Shown: one piece after another, positions 8,221 to 17,121 of the stretch
Position numbering within the stretch: position 1 is the first letter of the stretch
Layout of the letters: the number at the start of each line of letters is the position of its first letter
Assembly (NCBI GenBank): GCA_900469965.1
Contig: UBZP01000022.1
Span: 124,001 to 188,000, forward strand
Length of the DNA: 64,000 nt
Direction of reading: 5' to 3'
Source: Hyphomicrobiales bacterium
Lineage (GTDB): Bacteria; Pseudomonadota; Alphaproteobacteria; Rhizobiales; Rhizobiaceae
The notes under the pieces: generated by a model
The model's input: only the letters and a program-made list of their open reading frames with translations
The model's database searches: none
Told to the model about the DNA's origin: nothing
Program-made: the position numbers and the translations under genes

Positions 8221-9336
8221 GAAGGCCGCCCGGTAGATGCCCAGCACGTCCTCGACGCTCATGTCGATGGGATTGTTGTCCATCAGGCGGCGATTGGCGT
8301 GGGCCTCGCCGGCATAGACGGGCAGGTCGTCCGGGGTTGCGCCATGGGCGGCGAGCGCCATTTCGATGCCGAGGTCGCGGCAGAAGCCATGGGCTTTGGC
8401 AAGCAGGTCCTGGGGGGCGAGGTTCTCGCCGAGGCCGAGGGCTTCGGCCACCTCCGCCGTCTTTTCGGCCGCGACCTTCTGGTTGAAGGCGAGCACGTGC
8501 GGGAAGATGATCGCGTTTGCTAGGCCATGCGGGAGGCGAAGCCGGGTACCGAGCGGGTAGGCAATCGCGTGTCCGGCAGCGGTGTTGACCGGACCGAGGC
8601 AGATGCCGCCATAGTAGGAGGCGAGCATCATCCCCTCGCGGGCTTCCGTGTCGGCGCCGTCGCGCACGGCGCGGGCGAGATATGTTCCGACGAGCCGGAA
8701 TCCCATGCGGGCAAAGCCGTCGATCATCGGGTGCGCACGGCGGTTGGTGAAGGCCTCGACGCAATGCGCCATGGCGTCGACGCCCGTGGCCGCGGTGACG
8801 GCCGGCGGCACGGAATAGGTCAGCTCCGGATCGAGCACGGCGAAGTCGGCGATCATGTGCGGGCTTTCGACCGCGATCTTGTTGCCCTTGCCGGGATCGA
8901 TGACGAGCGAGCGAATGCCGGCCTCGGAGCCGGTGCCGGCGGTGGTGGCGACCTGGGCGAGCCGCGTGCGGCGCCCTGCCACCCGGTTCGGGCCGGCGAC
9001 GTCGGCGAGCGTCTGCTCGCTGTCCCAGAGGACGGCGACGAGCTTGGCGACGTCGAGGACCGAGCCGCCGCCCAGGCCGACGACGAGATCGGGCCGGCAC
9101 CGGCGCGCGATCTCGAGCGCTGCCTCCAGTGTCGCGGTGTCGGGCTCGCCGGGAATGGCGTCGAAGACGCTGACGCGGCCGGACAGCTTCAGGCGATCGA
9201 CGAAGCCGGCCGTGACGGGGGTGGCGATGACGAGCACGGAGGCGGCGTCGGCCGCCCAGGCGCCGACCTCGCCGATCGTGCCGGCGCCGACGGCGAGCCG
9301 GCGGGGCTGGTGGAGCGTGATGGGGGCGATGGTCAT
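8218..9336 (-). CDS. Iron-containing alcohol dehydrogenase
   Basis: A 372-residue group III (Fe-dependent) dehydrogenase that interconverts alcohols and aldehydes or ketones with NAD(P). The nucleotide-binding GGGSVLDVAK lies at 89-98 and TTAGTGSE at 131-138. Metal ligands fit Asp187 and His191 (in DAMAHCVEAF), His256 and His270 (in the AAGHAIAYPLG and LPHGLANA segments). Its ATG is 4 nt after the pdxA-like stop, so sialidase-like gene, pdxA-like gene and this gene form one minus-strand operon. The final codon TTC is followed by TAG, which is the first triplet of the palindromic element, so the C-terminus may have been set by that insertion. The substrate is unknown; an aldehyde released by the DapA-family lyase is one possibility. 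Confidence 0.9.
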   Translation of the reverse strand: MTIAPITLHQPRRLAVGAGTIGEVGAWAADAASVLVIATPVTAGFVDRLKLSGRVSVFDAIPGEPDTATLEAALEIARRCRPDLVVGLGGGSVLDVAKLVAVLWDSEQTLADVAGPNRVAGRRTRLAQVATTAGTGSEAGIRSLVIDPGKGNKIAVESPHMIADFAVLDPELTYSVPPAVTAATGVDAMAHCVEAFTNRRAHPMIDGFARMGFRLVGTYLARAVRDGADTEAREGMMLASYYGGICLGPVNTAAGHAIAYPLGTRLRLPHGLANAIIFPHVLAFNQKVAAEKTAEVAEALGLGENLAPQDLLAKAHGFCRDLGIEMALAAHGATPDDLPVYAGEAHANRRLMDNNPIDMSVEDVLGIYRAAF

Positions 9337-9340
9337 GGCG

Positions 9341-10297
9341 TCATCCTCGCTTGGCGGCGCCCGACACCAGCTTGCGGGCGTAGGCGATGGCGGAATTCAT
9401 GTTGCCGTGATCGGCGATGCCCTTGCCGGCGATGTCGAAGGCCGTGCCGTGATCGACGGAGGTGCGGTCGATCGGCAGATCCACCGAGACGTTGACGGCG
9501 GTGTCGAAGGCGACGAGCTTGACGGGGATGTGCCCCTGGTCGTGATACTGGGCGACGACGAGGTCGAAGGCGCCCGAATAGGCGCGGTAGAAGACCGTAT
9601 CGGCGGAGATCGGGCCGTAGGCGTCGATGCCCTCGGCGCGGGCCGCCTCGACCGCGGGCGCGATCTGGTCGTCGTCCTCGGTGCCGAAGAGGCCGTTCTC
9701 GCCGCAATGGGGGTTGATGCCGGCGACGGCGATCTTCGGCGCGGCATAGCCGATGCGCTTCAGGTGGGCGTTTCCGGCCCGGATGGTGGCGAGGACCCGC
9801 TCCGTCGTCGAGCGGCGGATCGCCTCCTGCAGGGACACGTGGGTCGAGACGTGGATCACCTTGAGGCGATCGGAGGCGAGCAGCATATAGGCGGCCCTGG
9901 AGCCGGTGAGGCTGCGCAGCATGCCGGTATGGCCGTCATAGTGATGGCCGGCGAGGTTCAGCGCCTCCTTGTTGATCGGTGCCGTGACGATGCAGCCGAT
10001 GGTGCCGGCTTCGGCATCCCGCACCGCCTTCTCGATGAAGCGGAAGGCGGCGTCGCCGGCAACGGGGCTGAGCTGGCCGAAGGCGAGCGGCGCGCCCTCG
10101 ATCGGCAGGTCCACGACATGGGGCGCAAGGTCGATCTCGATGCCGAGGGCTTCGCGCGCCGCCTCGAGCGTGGCGAGATTGCCGTAGATGCGGATCGTCG
10201 CGCGGTCTTCCGGCGTCATGCCGGCAAGCGCCTTGACGGAGATCTCCGGGCCGACGCCGCACGGGTCGCCCATGGTGATGCCGATGATATTGCTCAT
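9341..10297 (-). CDS. pdxA2: 4-hydroxythreonine-4-phosphate dehydrogenase-like protein, PdxA2 type
   Basis: A 318-residue PdxA-family dehydrogenase and decarboxylase. It has the N-terminal [10 protein letters not shown] (10-19), TAPINKEAL (105-113), and metal-site histidines in GHTGML (His123), NPHCGE (His197) and HDQGHIPVK (His252). The HDQGHIPVK form is typical of the PdxA2 branch, which oxidises D-threonate or D-erythronate 4-phosphate to dihydroxyacetone phosphate, rather than of the vitamin B6 enzyme. The nearby DUF1537 kinase would make its substrate. It overlaps the upstream sialidase-like gene by ATGA and is 4 nt from the following dehydrogenase gene, so translation of the three is coupled. 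The precise stereochemistry of the substrate is inferred. Confidence 0.88.
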   Translation of the reverse strand: MSNIIGITMGDPCGVGPEISVKALAGMTPEDRATIRIYGNLATLEAAREALGIEIDLAPHVVDLPIEGAPLAFGQLSPVAGDAAFRFIEKAVRDAEAGTIGCIVTAPINKEALNLAGHHYDGHTGMLRSLTGSRAAYMLLASDRLKVIHVSTHVSLQEAIRRSTTERVLATIRAGNAHLKRIGYAAPKIAVAGINPHCGENGLFGTEDDDQIAPAVEAARAEGIDAYGPISADTVFYRAYSGAFDLVVAQYHDQGHIPVKLVAFDTAVNVSVDLPIDRTSVDHGTAFDIAGKGIADHGNMNSAIAYARKLVSGAAKRG

Positions 10298-11490
10298 GAT
10301 GGTCTCCAGGTGTCGGCCCGCTCCCAGCCGGGTGCCAGGCGGACATATTTGATGGCGCGGCGGTGATAGGTATAGGCGAGATGCAGCGTGCCGTCGGCTT
10401 CCGCCAGCAGCCAGGGATAGGACATTTCCCTGTTCCGGCCGTCGGTCGAATCGTTGGACAGGCAGGTACCCGGCCCGTCCTCGACCAGCAGCCGGACGGG
10501 GAAGGTGTTGCCGCCATCCTCCGACAGGCAGAGCGCGACCGGCGCGCGCGGCACGCCCCAGACGGGAACGCAGCCGCCGGCGGGGTCCGCATCGGGGCGT
10601 CCGTCGTCCTCGCCGAGCTCGTCATAGAGCGAGGCGCGGCGGTCGGCCGACCGGTCCGCGTTCACGGGATTGCAGATCATCGCGACGCGACCGTCGCTGA
10701 GACGGATCGCGGCGATCGAGGAATTGTTGTTCGGGACATCGGTTGCCTCTGGCGTCGACCAGGACCGGCCGCCGTCGCGGCTCTCGGTCCGATAGACGAA
10801 ATCCGCCTGGCGCCGGCGGAAGAAGGCGGCAAGGCGTCCGTCCTCCAGCGCGACCGGCGACATGTGCACGCAGCCCAATGACCGGGCGAGATCCTCCAGC
10901 CGCCAGGTCCTGCCCTCGTCAAGGGAAACGCCGACGGCGGCGGTGTCGTGGCTGCCGTTCCATTTCTGGCCGGGGCGCTGGACGCAGCGGAAGATCGGCA
11001 GCAGCCACGCCCCGTCGGCGCGCACCACGAGCGGCGCACGCACGAAACAGCCGGCCGGCAGATCCAGATAGCGTCCCTCTTCGGCCGTCAGCGCCAGCGG
11101 GTCGGCCGGATCGCGCCGGACTTCGGCCATGCGGATCCGGCATTGGTCCTGGTTGCCGGACGGCTGCGCGGTGTGGAAGAGCCAGAGGCGGCCGTCCGGC
11201 GCGGTGAACAGAACCGGGTTCTGCTCCGAATGCGCGGAATCGAAGCTGAGCCGCTGCGGAGGCCCCCAGGCGGAGGCGCCTTTTTCGAGCACGGACGCGA
11301 AGATCGAGATGTCCGACTTGCCTTCCAGCGTGCCACCGAACCAGGCGCAGGCGAGGGCGCCATCGGCCAGAAGATGAAGGAAGGCGGCATGGTTCTGGAT
11401 CATGGGCGAGGGCAACAGCGCTTCGGTGCGTCCGGGCGACGCGTCCTGAAGCAGGCCATCCATGTGGTGGGCGACTTCGTTGGGGTCCAT
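10294..11490 (-). CDS. Sialidase-like BNR-repeat protein (predicted cytoplasmic)
   Basis: A 398-residue six-bladed-propeller protein of the BNR/sialidase superfamily. Three Asp boxes are visible: SLDEGRTW (189-196), SRDGGRSW (237-244) and SEDGGNTF (323-330, with Phe in place of Trp). There is no signal peptide, so it should act in the cytoplasm on an imported molecule. I do not see the FRIP motif of classical sialidases, and sialic-acid genes such as nanK or nanE are absent here, so sialic acid release is doubtful; glycoside hydrolase or lyase action on another acidic glycoside is possible. It heads the minus-strand operon, with an AGGAGGAG ribosome site, divergent from the ABC importer genes, and overlaps the pdxA2-like start by ATGA. 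Confidence 0.82.
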   Translation of the reverse strand: MDPNEVAHHMDGLLQDASPGRTEALLPSPMIQNHAAFLHLLADGALACAWFGGTLEGKSDISIFASVLEKGASAWGPPQRLSFDSAHSEQNPVLFTAPDGRLWLFHTAQPSGNQDQCRIRMAEVRRDPADPLALTAEEGRYLDLPAGCFVRAPLVVRADGAWLLPIFRCVQRPGQKWNGSHDTAAVGVSLDEGRTWRLEDLARSLGCVHMSPVALEDGRLAAFFRRRQADFVYRTESRDGGRSWSTPEATDVPNNNSSIAAIRLSDGRVAMICNPVNADRSADRRASLYDELGEDDGRPDADPAGGCVPVWGVPRAPVALCLSEDGGNTFPVRLLVEDGPGTCLSNDSTDGRNREMSYPWLLAEADGTLHLAYTYHRRAIKYVRLAPGWERADTWRPS

Positions 11491-11761
11491 TCTCTCCTCC
11501 TGCTGCCGTTGAAGATCGCCAAAATTACAAAGTTGTCAAGTTTAAGAATGTTATGAATGGCGACAAACTCTGAATTTGTGACACTTAAATAATTGAATTT
11601 AATGCATATATTTTTTGCATCGTCGCCGAACAGGAATTACATTCCGAAATAATTTGACAAACTTAAGGGAAAGGAGGATGGTCAGGCTGAGCCGGCAGAG
11701 AGGAATGCCGGGCAGGAGGATCCATCCATGCCGCAAGCCGGCGCCCCCCCAGACGTTCACG
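11491..11761. promoter_or_regulatory. AT-rich divergent promoter region with repeated operator-like motifs
   Basis: The stretch before the divergent sialidase-like and ABC importer operons is far more AT-rich than its surroundings. A 14-bp direct repeat with three mismatches occurs at 11533-11546 (TTGTCAAGTTTAAG) and 11654-11667 (TTGACAAACTTAAG), with weaker copies near 11562 and 11576. These could bind the FadR-type regulator encoded at 7137-7838. Individual -35 and -10 boxes are not clear. Confidence 0.45.
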
Positions 11762-12019
11762 ATGGCTGCGATTGCCCGGCTCGTCGCTGCGGTCCGCGTG
11801 CCGGCCGAGGCCATGGTCCCGGCGACGGTCGGCATCGTGGCGGTCGGCCTTCTCGGCGCGCCTGCGATCGCCGGTCTGTCGGGCGCGGAGATGGGTTTTG
11901 CCATCGTGGTCGCGCTTGCGGGCGCGGTCCTGAATTTGCCGGGTCCTTGCGGTCCGGCGGCCACAAGCCGTTGTACGGCTTTGCCGGCCGCGCGATCCGG
12001 AAAAGCAATATCAGCCTGA
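11762..12019 (+). CDS. Possible small hydrophobic protein
   Basis: An 85-codon frame starting MAAIARLVAAV with two hydrophobic stretches (around GIVAVGLLGAPAIAG and FAIVVALAGAVL) that could be membrane helices. The third codon position is G/C-rich across the first 60 codons, as in real genes here, but the last 25 codons look random and there is no good ribosome site directly before the ATG. It lies just before the binding-protein gene of the ABC importer. It may be a genuine small membrane protein, a decayed fragment of a membrane gene, or chance. Confidence 0.25.
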   Translation: MAAIARLVAAVRVPAEAMVPATVGIVAVGLLGAPAIAGLSGAEMGFAIVVALAGAVLNLPGPCGPAATSRCTALPAARSGKAISA

Positions 12020-12047
12020 ACGCTATTTCACTAGGGAGGAAAATGTC

Positions 12048-13547
12048 GTGAAGAAAATGCTTGTCCTGGGCGCCCTCATGCTGGGTTCCGCCCTGTCGCC
12101 AGCCTTCGCCGGCTCGGGGCCGATCAAGATCGTGCTGGCCGAGGAGGCGGACCTGCTCGAGCCCTGCATGGCGACCCGATCGAACATCGGCCGCATCATC
12201 ATGCAGAACGTCAGCGAAACGCTGACGGAACTCGACGTGCGCGGCGACAAGGGCGTGATGCCGCGGCTCGCCGAAAAATGGGAGCAGAATGCCGACGGCA
12301 GCTGGCGCTTCACGCTGCGCCAGGGCGTCAAGTTCTCCGACGGCACGACCTTCGACGCCAAGGACGTCAAGCACAGCTTCGACCGCATCATGAGCGACAA
12401 GAACGCCTGCGAGTCGCGCCGCTACTTTGGCGGCATGACCGTCACGCCGACCGTCGTCGACGACTACACGATCGACTTCAAGGCCGATCCGGTGCAGCCG
12501 ATCCTTCCGTTGCTGCTGTCGCTCGTCACCATCGTTCCCGAAGAAACGCCGCTCGAGTTCGTGCGCGAACCGGTGGGTACCGGCCCCTACAAGCTGACCA
12601 ACTGGACGCCCGGCCAGCAGATCGTGCTTTCCGCCCGCGACGACTACTGGGGCGACAAGCCGGAGGTGACGGAGGCGACCTACCTCTTCCGGGCCGATCC
12701 GTCGGTCCGCGCGGCGATGGTCCAGGCCGGCGAGGTGGATCTCTCGCCGTCGATCTCGCAGCTCGACGCCACCAACCTCAATACGGACTTCTCCTATCTC
12801 GACAGTGAGACCGTCTACCTCCGCATCGATCACAATATCGCGCCGCTGAACGACGTCCGCGTCCGCCGCGCTCTCAACATCGCGATCGACCGCGAGGCCT
12901 TCCTCGGCACGCTCGTCCCGGAAAGCGCGCTGCTCGCCACCGCCATCGTGCCGCCGCCGACGCTCGGCTGGAACCCCGACGTCAAGGTCTTCCCCTATGA
13001 TCCGGAAGGCGCCAAGAAGCTGCTCGAGGAGGCCAAGGCCGATGGCGTGAAGGTCGATACGCCGATCACCATCATCGCCCGTTCGGCAAACTTCCCGAAC
13101 GTCACCGAGATCATGGAGGCCATCCAGGCGCAGCTTCAGGAGGTCGGGTTCACGATCGACCTGAAATTCGTCGAGGTCGCCGAGCACGAGCAGTACTACT
13201 CCAAGCCCTTCAAGGAAGGTCGCGGCCCGCAGATCGTCGCCGCCATGCATGACAACTCCAAGGGCGATCCGTCGTTCTCGATGTTCTTCAAGTATGCGAC
13301 GGACGGCACGCAGTCGGGCTTCTCCGATCCGAAGGTCGACGACCTGATCAAGCGCGCTTCGGCCGCCGTCGGCGAAGAGCGCGCCAAGCTCTGGTCCGAA
13401 CTGATCGCCTATCTCCACGACGACGTCGTCGCCGACGTGCTGCTGTTCCATATGGTCGGCTTCTCGCGCGTCTCCGAGCGCCTCGATTTCAAGCCGACGA
13501 TGGCGACGAACGGGACGTTGCAGCTCTCGGAAATCAAGATCAAGTAA
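12048..13547 (+). CDS. Family 5 (Dpp/Opp-type) ABC transporter substrate-binding protein
   Basis: A 499-residue periplasmic binding protein with a clear signal peptide (KKMLVLGALMLGSALSPAFA, cleavage near residue 21). Family 5 features include the RLAEKWEQNADGSWRFTLRQGVKFSDG region and DVRVRRALNIAIDREAF. The start is GTG, giving the basic n-region MKK; an AGGGAGGAAA ribosome site precedes it, and the nearer ATG at 12042 is closed at once by TGA. Together with the two permeases and the fused ATPase it makes a complete importer. Family 5 proteins bind peptides but also oligosaccharides and other solutes; the surrounding sugar-acid genes point to a carbohydrate-like ligand. Confidence 0.93.
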   Translation: MKKMLVLGALMLGSALSPAFAGSGPIKIVLAEEADLLEPCMATRSNIGRIIMQNVSETLTELDVRGDKGVMPRLAEKWEQNADGSWRFTLRQGVKFSDGTTFDAKDVKHSFDRIMSDKNACESRRYFGGMTVTPTVVDDYTIDFKADPVQPILPLLLSLVTIVPEETPLEFVREPVGTGPYKLTNWTPGQQIVLSARDDYWGDKPEVTEATYLFRADPSVRAAMVQAGEVDLSPSISQLDATNLNTDFSYLDSETVYLRIDHNIAPLNDVRVRRALNIAIDREAFLGTLVPESALLATAIVPPPTLGWNPDVKVFPYDPEGAKKLLEEAKADGVKVDTPITIIARSANFPNVTEIMEAIQAQLQEVGFTIDLKFVEVAEHEQYYSKPFKEGRGPQIVAAMHDNSKGDPSFSMFFKYATDGTQSGFSDPKVDDLIKRASAAVGEERAKLWSELIAYLHDDVVADVLLFHMVGFSRVSERLDFKPTMATNGTLQLSEIKIK

Positions 13548-13634
13548 GCTCGCGCTGGCGCGCGCAGCGTTTGCCAGCCACAACAGCAATCAAGGCGGCG
13601 GGAGAAGCCCGCCGCCCGGTTTTCCGGGGATGCC

Positions 13635-14549
13635 ATGCTTAGCTTCATTCGAAAACGCGCAGTGGCCAGCCTGATCTCTCTCGTCGGGCTGATCGTGATG
13701 GTCTTCTTCCTGTCGCGGCTGACGGGGGATCCGGCTGCGCTGTTCCTTCCGGTCGAGGCTTCGGCCGAGATGAAGGACCAGTTTCGCGAACTGCATGGCC
13801 TGAATGATCCGCTCCTCGTGCAATTCGGCCGCTACGTGGGCGACGTCCTCACAGGCGATCTCGGCGAGTCCCTGCGCAAGGCCCGCCCGGCGCTCGATGT
13901 CGTGCTCGAAGCCTTCGTCTGGACGCTGTGGCTTGCGATCATCACCATGACGCTCGTCACGGGGGCCGCCATCGTCGTCGGCTCGCTTGCCGCCTTCCGC
14001 GCCGGCGGCTTCTTCGACCGCCTGTCTTCCATCATCTCGCTGCTGGGCGCCTCGGTGCCCGACTTCTGGATCGCGATCGTCGCCATCGTCGTCTTTTCGG
14101 TGAACCTCGGCTGGCTGCCGACCTCGGGCACCGGATCGCTGCTCCACTGGATCCTGCCGATCTGCGTGCTCTTCATCCGCCCGTTCGGGATCATCGTGCA
14201 GGTGGTGCGGGGCTCGATGATCGGCGCGCTGTCGTCGGCCTACGTCAAGACGGCGCGTGCCAAGGGCGTCCGGTCGGGGCCGATCATCTTCGTGCACGCG
14301 CTGCGCAACGCCATGCTGCCGGTGATCACCGTTATCGGCGACCAGGCGGCGAGCCTTCTCAACGGCGCCGTCATCGTCGAGACGATTTTCGGCTTTCCCG
14401 GCGTCGGCAAGCTGATGATCGATTCCATCCTGCAGCGCGACTTCAACGTGGTGCTCGCGGCGATCCTCGTCACGGCGCTCGCGATCTTCCTCATGAACCT
14501 GCTGATCGACCTTGCCTATGCGCTGCTCGATCCGCGGATTCGCCACTGA
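13635..14549 (+). CDS. ABC transporter permease (DppB/OppB type)
   Basis: A 304-residue inner-membrane permease with about six helices, opening with one from residue 9 onward and a periplasmic loop up to about 95. The cytoplasmic EAA-like loop is visible in YVKTARAKGVRSGPIIFVHALRNAMLP, and the C-terminus has the family's ETIFGFPGVGKL and final NLLIDLAYALLDPRIR. It forms the translocation pore with the next gene product. It follows the binding-protein gene by 87 nt and ends 11 nt before the second permease gene. Confidence 0.93.
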   Translation: MLSFIRKRAVASLISLVGLIVMVFFLSRLTGDPAALFLPVEASAEMKDQFRELHGLNDPLLVQFGRYVGDVLTGDLGESLRKARPALDVVLEAFVWTLWLAIITMTLVTGAAIVVGSLAAFRAGGFFDRLSSIISLLGASVPDFWIAIVAIVVFSVNLGWLPTSGTGSLLHWILPICVLFIRPFGIIVQVVRGSMIGALSSAYVKTARAKGVRSGPIIFVHALRNAMLPVITVIGDQAASLLNGAVIVETIFGFPGVGKLMIDSILQRDFNVVLAAILVTALAIFLMNLLIDLAYALLDPRIRH

Positions 14550-14560
14550 GGAGCATGGCC

Positions 14561-15484
14561 ATGACCCAACAGACGACCGATGCCGTCCTCGTCGAAGAAC
14601 CCCATTTCGCCAGGCGCATGTTGCGCATGCTCCTGGCCGACAAGTTCGCGCTGTGCGCGGCGATCTTCCTTCTCGTTATCCTGGTCCTTGCGATCATCGG
14701 GCCGAGCTGGCTGGGCGACCTCGCCACCAAGCAGAACCTGCGCGGCCGCAATGCCGCCCCGTTCGACTGGGAACGCGGCTGGGTCTGGTGGATGGGGGCG
14801 GATGCCCTCGGCCGTCCGCTGCTCGCCCGCATCGTCGTCGCCAGCCAGAACACGCTGCTGGTGGCCGCCGGCGCCGTCGCGCTCTCGGCCGTCGTCGGCA
14901 CCCTGCTCGGCCTCGTCGCCGGCTTCTCCTCGCCGCGCGTCAACCAGGTGATCATGCGCCTCGCCGACGTCATCATGTCCTTTCCGTCGCTGCTGATCGC
15001 GGTGATCGTGCTCTACATTCTCGGTTCCTCCATCCTCAACCTCGTGCTGGTGCTCGCGATCACCCGCATTCCGGTCTACCTGCGCACCACGCGGGCGGAG
15101 GTGCTGGAAATTCGCGAGCGCATGTTCGTGCAGGCGGCGCGCGTCATGGGCGCGTCCAGCCGGCGCATTCTCTTCCGGCACATGCTGCCCGTCGTGCTGC
15201 CGACGCTGACGACGCTGGCGACGCTCGATTTCGCCTATGTGATGCTCGCCGAAAGCGCGCTGTCCTTCCTCGGCATCGGCATCCAGCCGCCGGAAATCAC
15301 CTGGGGCCTGATGATCTCGCAGGGCCGGCAGTATCTCACCAATGCCTGGTGGCTGTCGTTCTGGCCGGGTCTTGCGATCATCCTCACCACCCTGTCGCTG
15401 AACCTCCTGTCGAACTGGCTGCGCATCGCGCTGGATCCGGTGCAGCGCTGGCGTCTCGAAATGAAGGGTCGCAAGAATGGCTGA
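14561..15484 (+). CDS. ABC transporter permease (DppC/OppC type)
   Basis: A 307-residue permease. After a cytoplasmic tail and first helix (LCAAIFLLVILVLAIIGPSWL) comes the DppC-type stretch WWMGADALGRPLLARI, then the EAA loop in RMFVQAARVMGASSRRILFRHMLP and the C-terminal LSFLGIGIQPPEITWG signature. The ATG at 14561 is preferred because GAGGAG lies 7 nt upstream; another ATG at 14555 is too close to it. Its stop overlaps the ATPase start by 8 nt. Confidence 0.92.
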   Translation: MTQQTTDAVLVEEPHFARRMLRMLLADKFALCAAIFLLVILVLAIIGPSWLGDLATKQNLRGRNAAPFDWERGWVWWMGADALGRPLLARIVVASQNTLLVAAGAVALSAVVGTLLGLVAGFSSPRVNQVIMRLADVIMSFPSLLIAVIVLYILGSSILNLVLVLAITRIPVYLRTTRAEVLEIRERMFVQAARVMGASSRRILFRHMLPVVLPTLTTLATLDFAYVMLAESALSFLGIGIQPPEITWGLMISQGRQYLTNAWWLSFWPGLAIILTTLSLNLLSNWLRIALDPVQRWRLEMKGRKNG

Positions 15485-17093
15485 GCATCTTCTCGAAGTC
15501 CGCAACCTCTCGGTCGAGTTCCACACGGCGGCGGGCGTGGTGAAGGCGGTGCGCGACATCTCCTACCATCTCGACCGCGGCGAGACGCTGGCGATCCTGG
15601 GGGAGAGCGGTTCCGGCAAGTCGGTGTCGTCCTCGGCGATCATGAACCTGATCGACATGCCGCCCGGCCGCATCAGCTCCGGCGAGATCCTGCTCGACGG
15701 CGTGGACCTGCTCAAGATGCCGGCGCACGAGCGGCGCGCCGTGAACGGGCGCCGCATCGCCATGATCTTCCAGGACCCGCTCAGCCACCTGAACCCGGTC
15801 TATACGGTCGGCTGGCAGATCCGCGAGGCGCTGACCACCCATGGCACGGCGGCCGCGACGGCGCGGGCGGAGGCCCTCCGCCTCCTCACCCGCGTCGGCA
15901 TTCCCGAGCCCGAACGCTCGCTCGACAAGTATCCGCACGAATTCTCCGGCGGCCAGCGCCAGCGCGTCATGATCGCCATGGCGCTGGCGCTGCGCCCGGA
16001 CCTCCTGATCGCCGATGAGCCGACGACGGCGCTCGACGTCACCGTGCAGGCCGAAGTGCTGGCGCTGCTCGAGGAACTGCAGCAGGAGACCGGCATGGCC
16101 GTGCTCATCATCACCCATGACCTCGGCGTGGTCGCCGAGATCGCCGACCGCGTGGTGGTGATGGAGAAGGGCGTGCTGGTCGAGGCCGGCACGGTCCGCG
16201 AGGTCTACCGCAACCCGCAGCACCCCTATACCCAGAAGCTGATCGCGGCCGCCCCGGGCAAGGGTGCGATGCACGAGCCTGCCGCCCGCACCGAGCCGGT
16301 GCTTTCGGTGCGGGACGTGCGCAAACGCTACGGCGCCTTCGAGGCGCTGAAGGGCGTATCCTTCGACCTGATGCCCGGCGAGACGATGGCCGTGGTCGGC
16401 GAAAGCGGTTCCGGCAAGTCGACGCTCGCCCGCGTGCTGCTCCGCCTCGACGAGCCCGACGCCGGCAGCGCGCAGTGGAAGGGGCGAGATCTCTTCACGC
16501 TGTCGCCGGCCGAACTCTACAAGCTGCGCCGCGACCTGCAGATGGTGTTCCAGGACCCGACCCAGTCGCTCAACCCGCGCATGACCGTCTACCAGCTCAT
16601 TTCCGAGGCCTGGCTGATCCATCCCGATATCCTGCCCAGGGCGAAATGGCGCGATCGCGTGGCCGAACTCCTTGTGCAGGTCGGCCTCGGCCCGGAGCAC
16701 ATGGGGCGCTATCCGCACCAGTTCTCGGGCGGCCAGCGCCAGCGCATCGCGATCGCCCGGGCGCTCGCGCTCGAACCGCAATTGATCATCTGCGACGAGG
16801 CGGTATCGGCGCTCGACGTCTCGGTGCAGGCGCAGGTGATCGCGCTGCTCGACAGGCTGCGCCGGGAAATGGGCATCGCCTTCATCTTCATCGCCCATGA
16901 CCTGCCCGTCGTGCGCGATTTCGCCGACCATGTCATGGTCATGCAGAGGGGCAAGGTCGTCGAGTTCGGCACGGTGCGCGACGTTTTCGAGGCGCCGCGC
17001 GAGGGCTACACCCGCGCCCTGCTCGCAGCCGGCCTCGATCCCGATCCGGACGTTCAGGCCGCCCATCGCGCCGCCCGTCTTAAACGCGCCTGA
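15477..17093 (+). CDS. Fused dipeptide/oligopeptide-type ABC transporter ATP-binding protein
   Basis: A 538-residue protein with two complete ATPase domains in one chain, like DppD and DppF joined (as in GsiA). Walker A GESGSGKS occurs at 42-49 and again near 307-314; the signature FSGGQRQR occurs near 157 and 415. Both halves have the Walker B and H-loop (DEPTTALD..., ITHDLG; DEAVSALD..., IAHDLP). The first domain ends with the family's NPQHPYTQKL region. It powers the importer encoded just upstream and overlaps permease C by 8 nt. Confidence 0.95.
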   Translation: MAEHLLEVRNLSVEFHTAAGVVKAVRDISYHLDRGETLAILGESGSGKSVSSSAIMNLIDMPPGRISSGEILLDGVDLLKMPAHERRAVNGRRIAMIFQDPLSHLNPVYTVGWQIREALTTHGTAAATARAEALRLLTRVGIPEPERSLDKYPHEFSGGQRQRVMIAMALALRPDLLIADEPTTALDVTVQAEVLALLEELQQETGMAVLIITHDLGVVAEIADRVVVMEKGVLVEAGTVREVYRNPQHPYTQKLIAAAPGKGAMHEPAARTEPVLSVRDVRKRYGAFEALKGVSFDLMPGETMAVVGESGSGKSTLARVLLRLDEPDAGSAQWKGRDLFTLSPAELYKLRRDLQMVFQDPTQSLNPRMTVYQLISEAWLIHPDILPRAKWRDRVAELLVQVGLGPEHMGRYPHQFSGGQRQRIAIARALALEPQLIICDEAVSALDVSVQAQVIALLDRLRREMGIAFIFIAHDLPVVRDFADHVMVMQRGKVVEFGTVRDVFEAPREGYTRALLAAGLDPDPDVQAAHRAARLKRA

Positions 17094-17121
17094 AGGGCCG
17101 CCACACTCAAAGGAAAGATCC

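Noticed and set aside
9341-10297. Vitamin B6 biosynthesis PdxA
   Set aside because: The HDQGHIPVK motif and linkage to a DUF1537 kinase indicate the PdxA2 catabolic branch.
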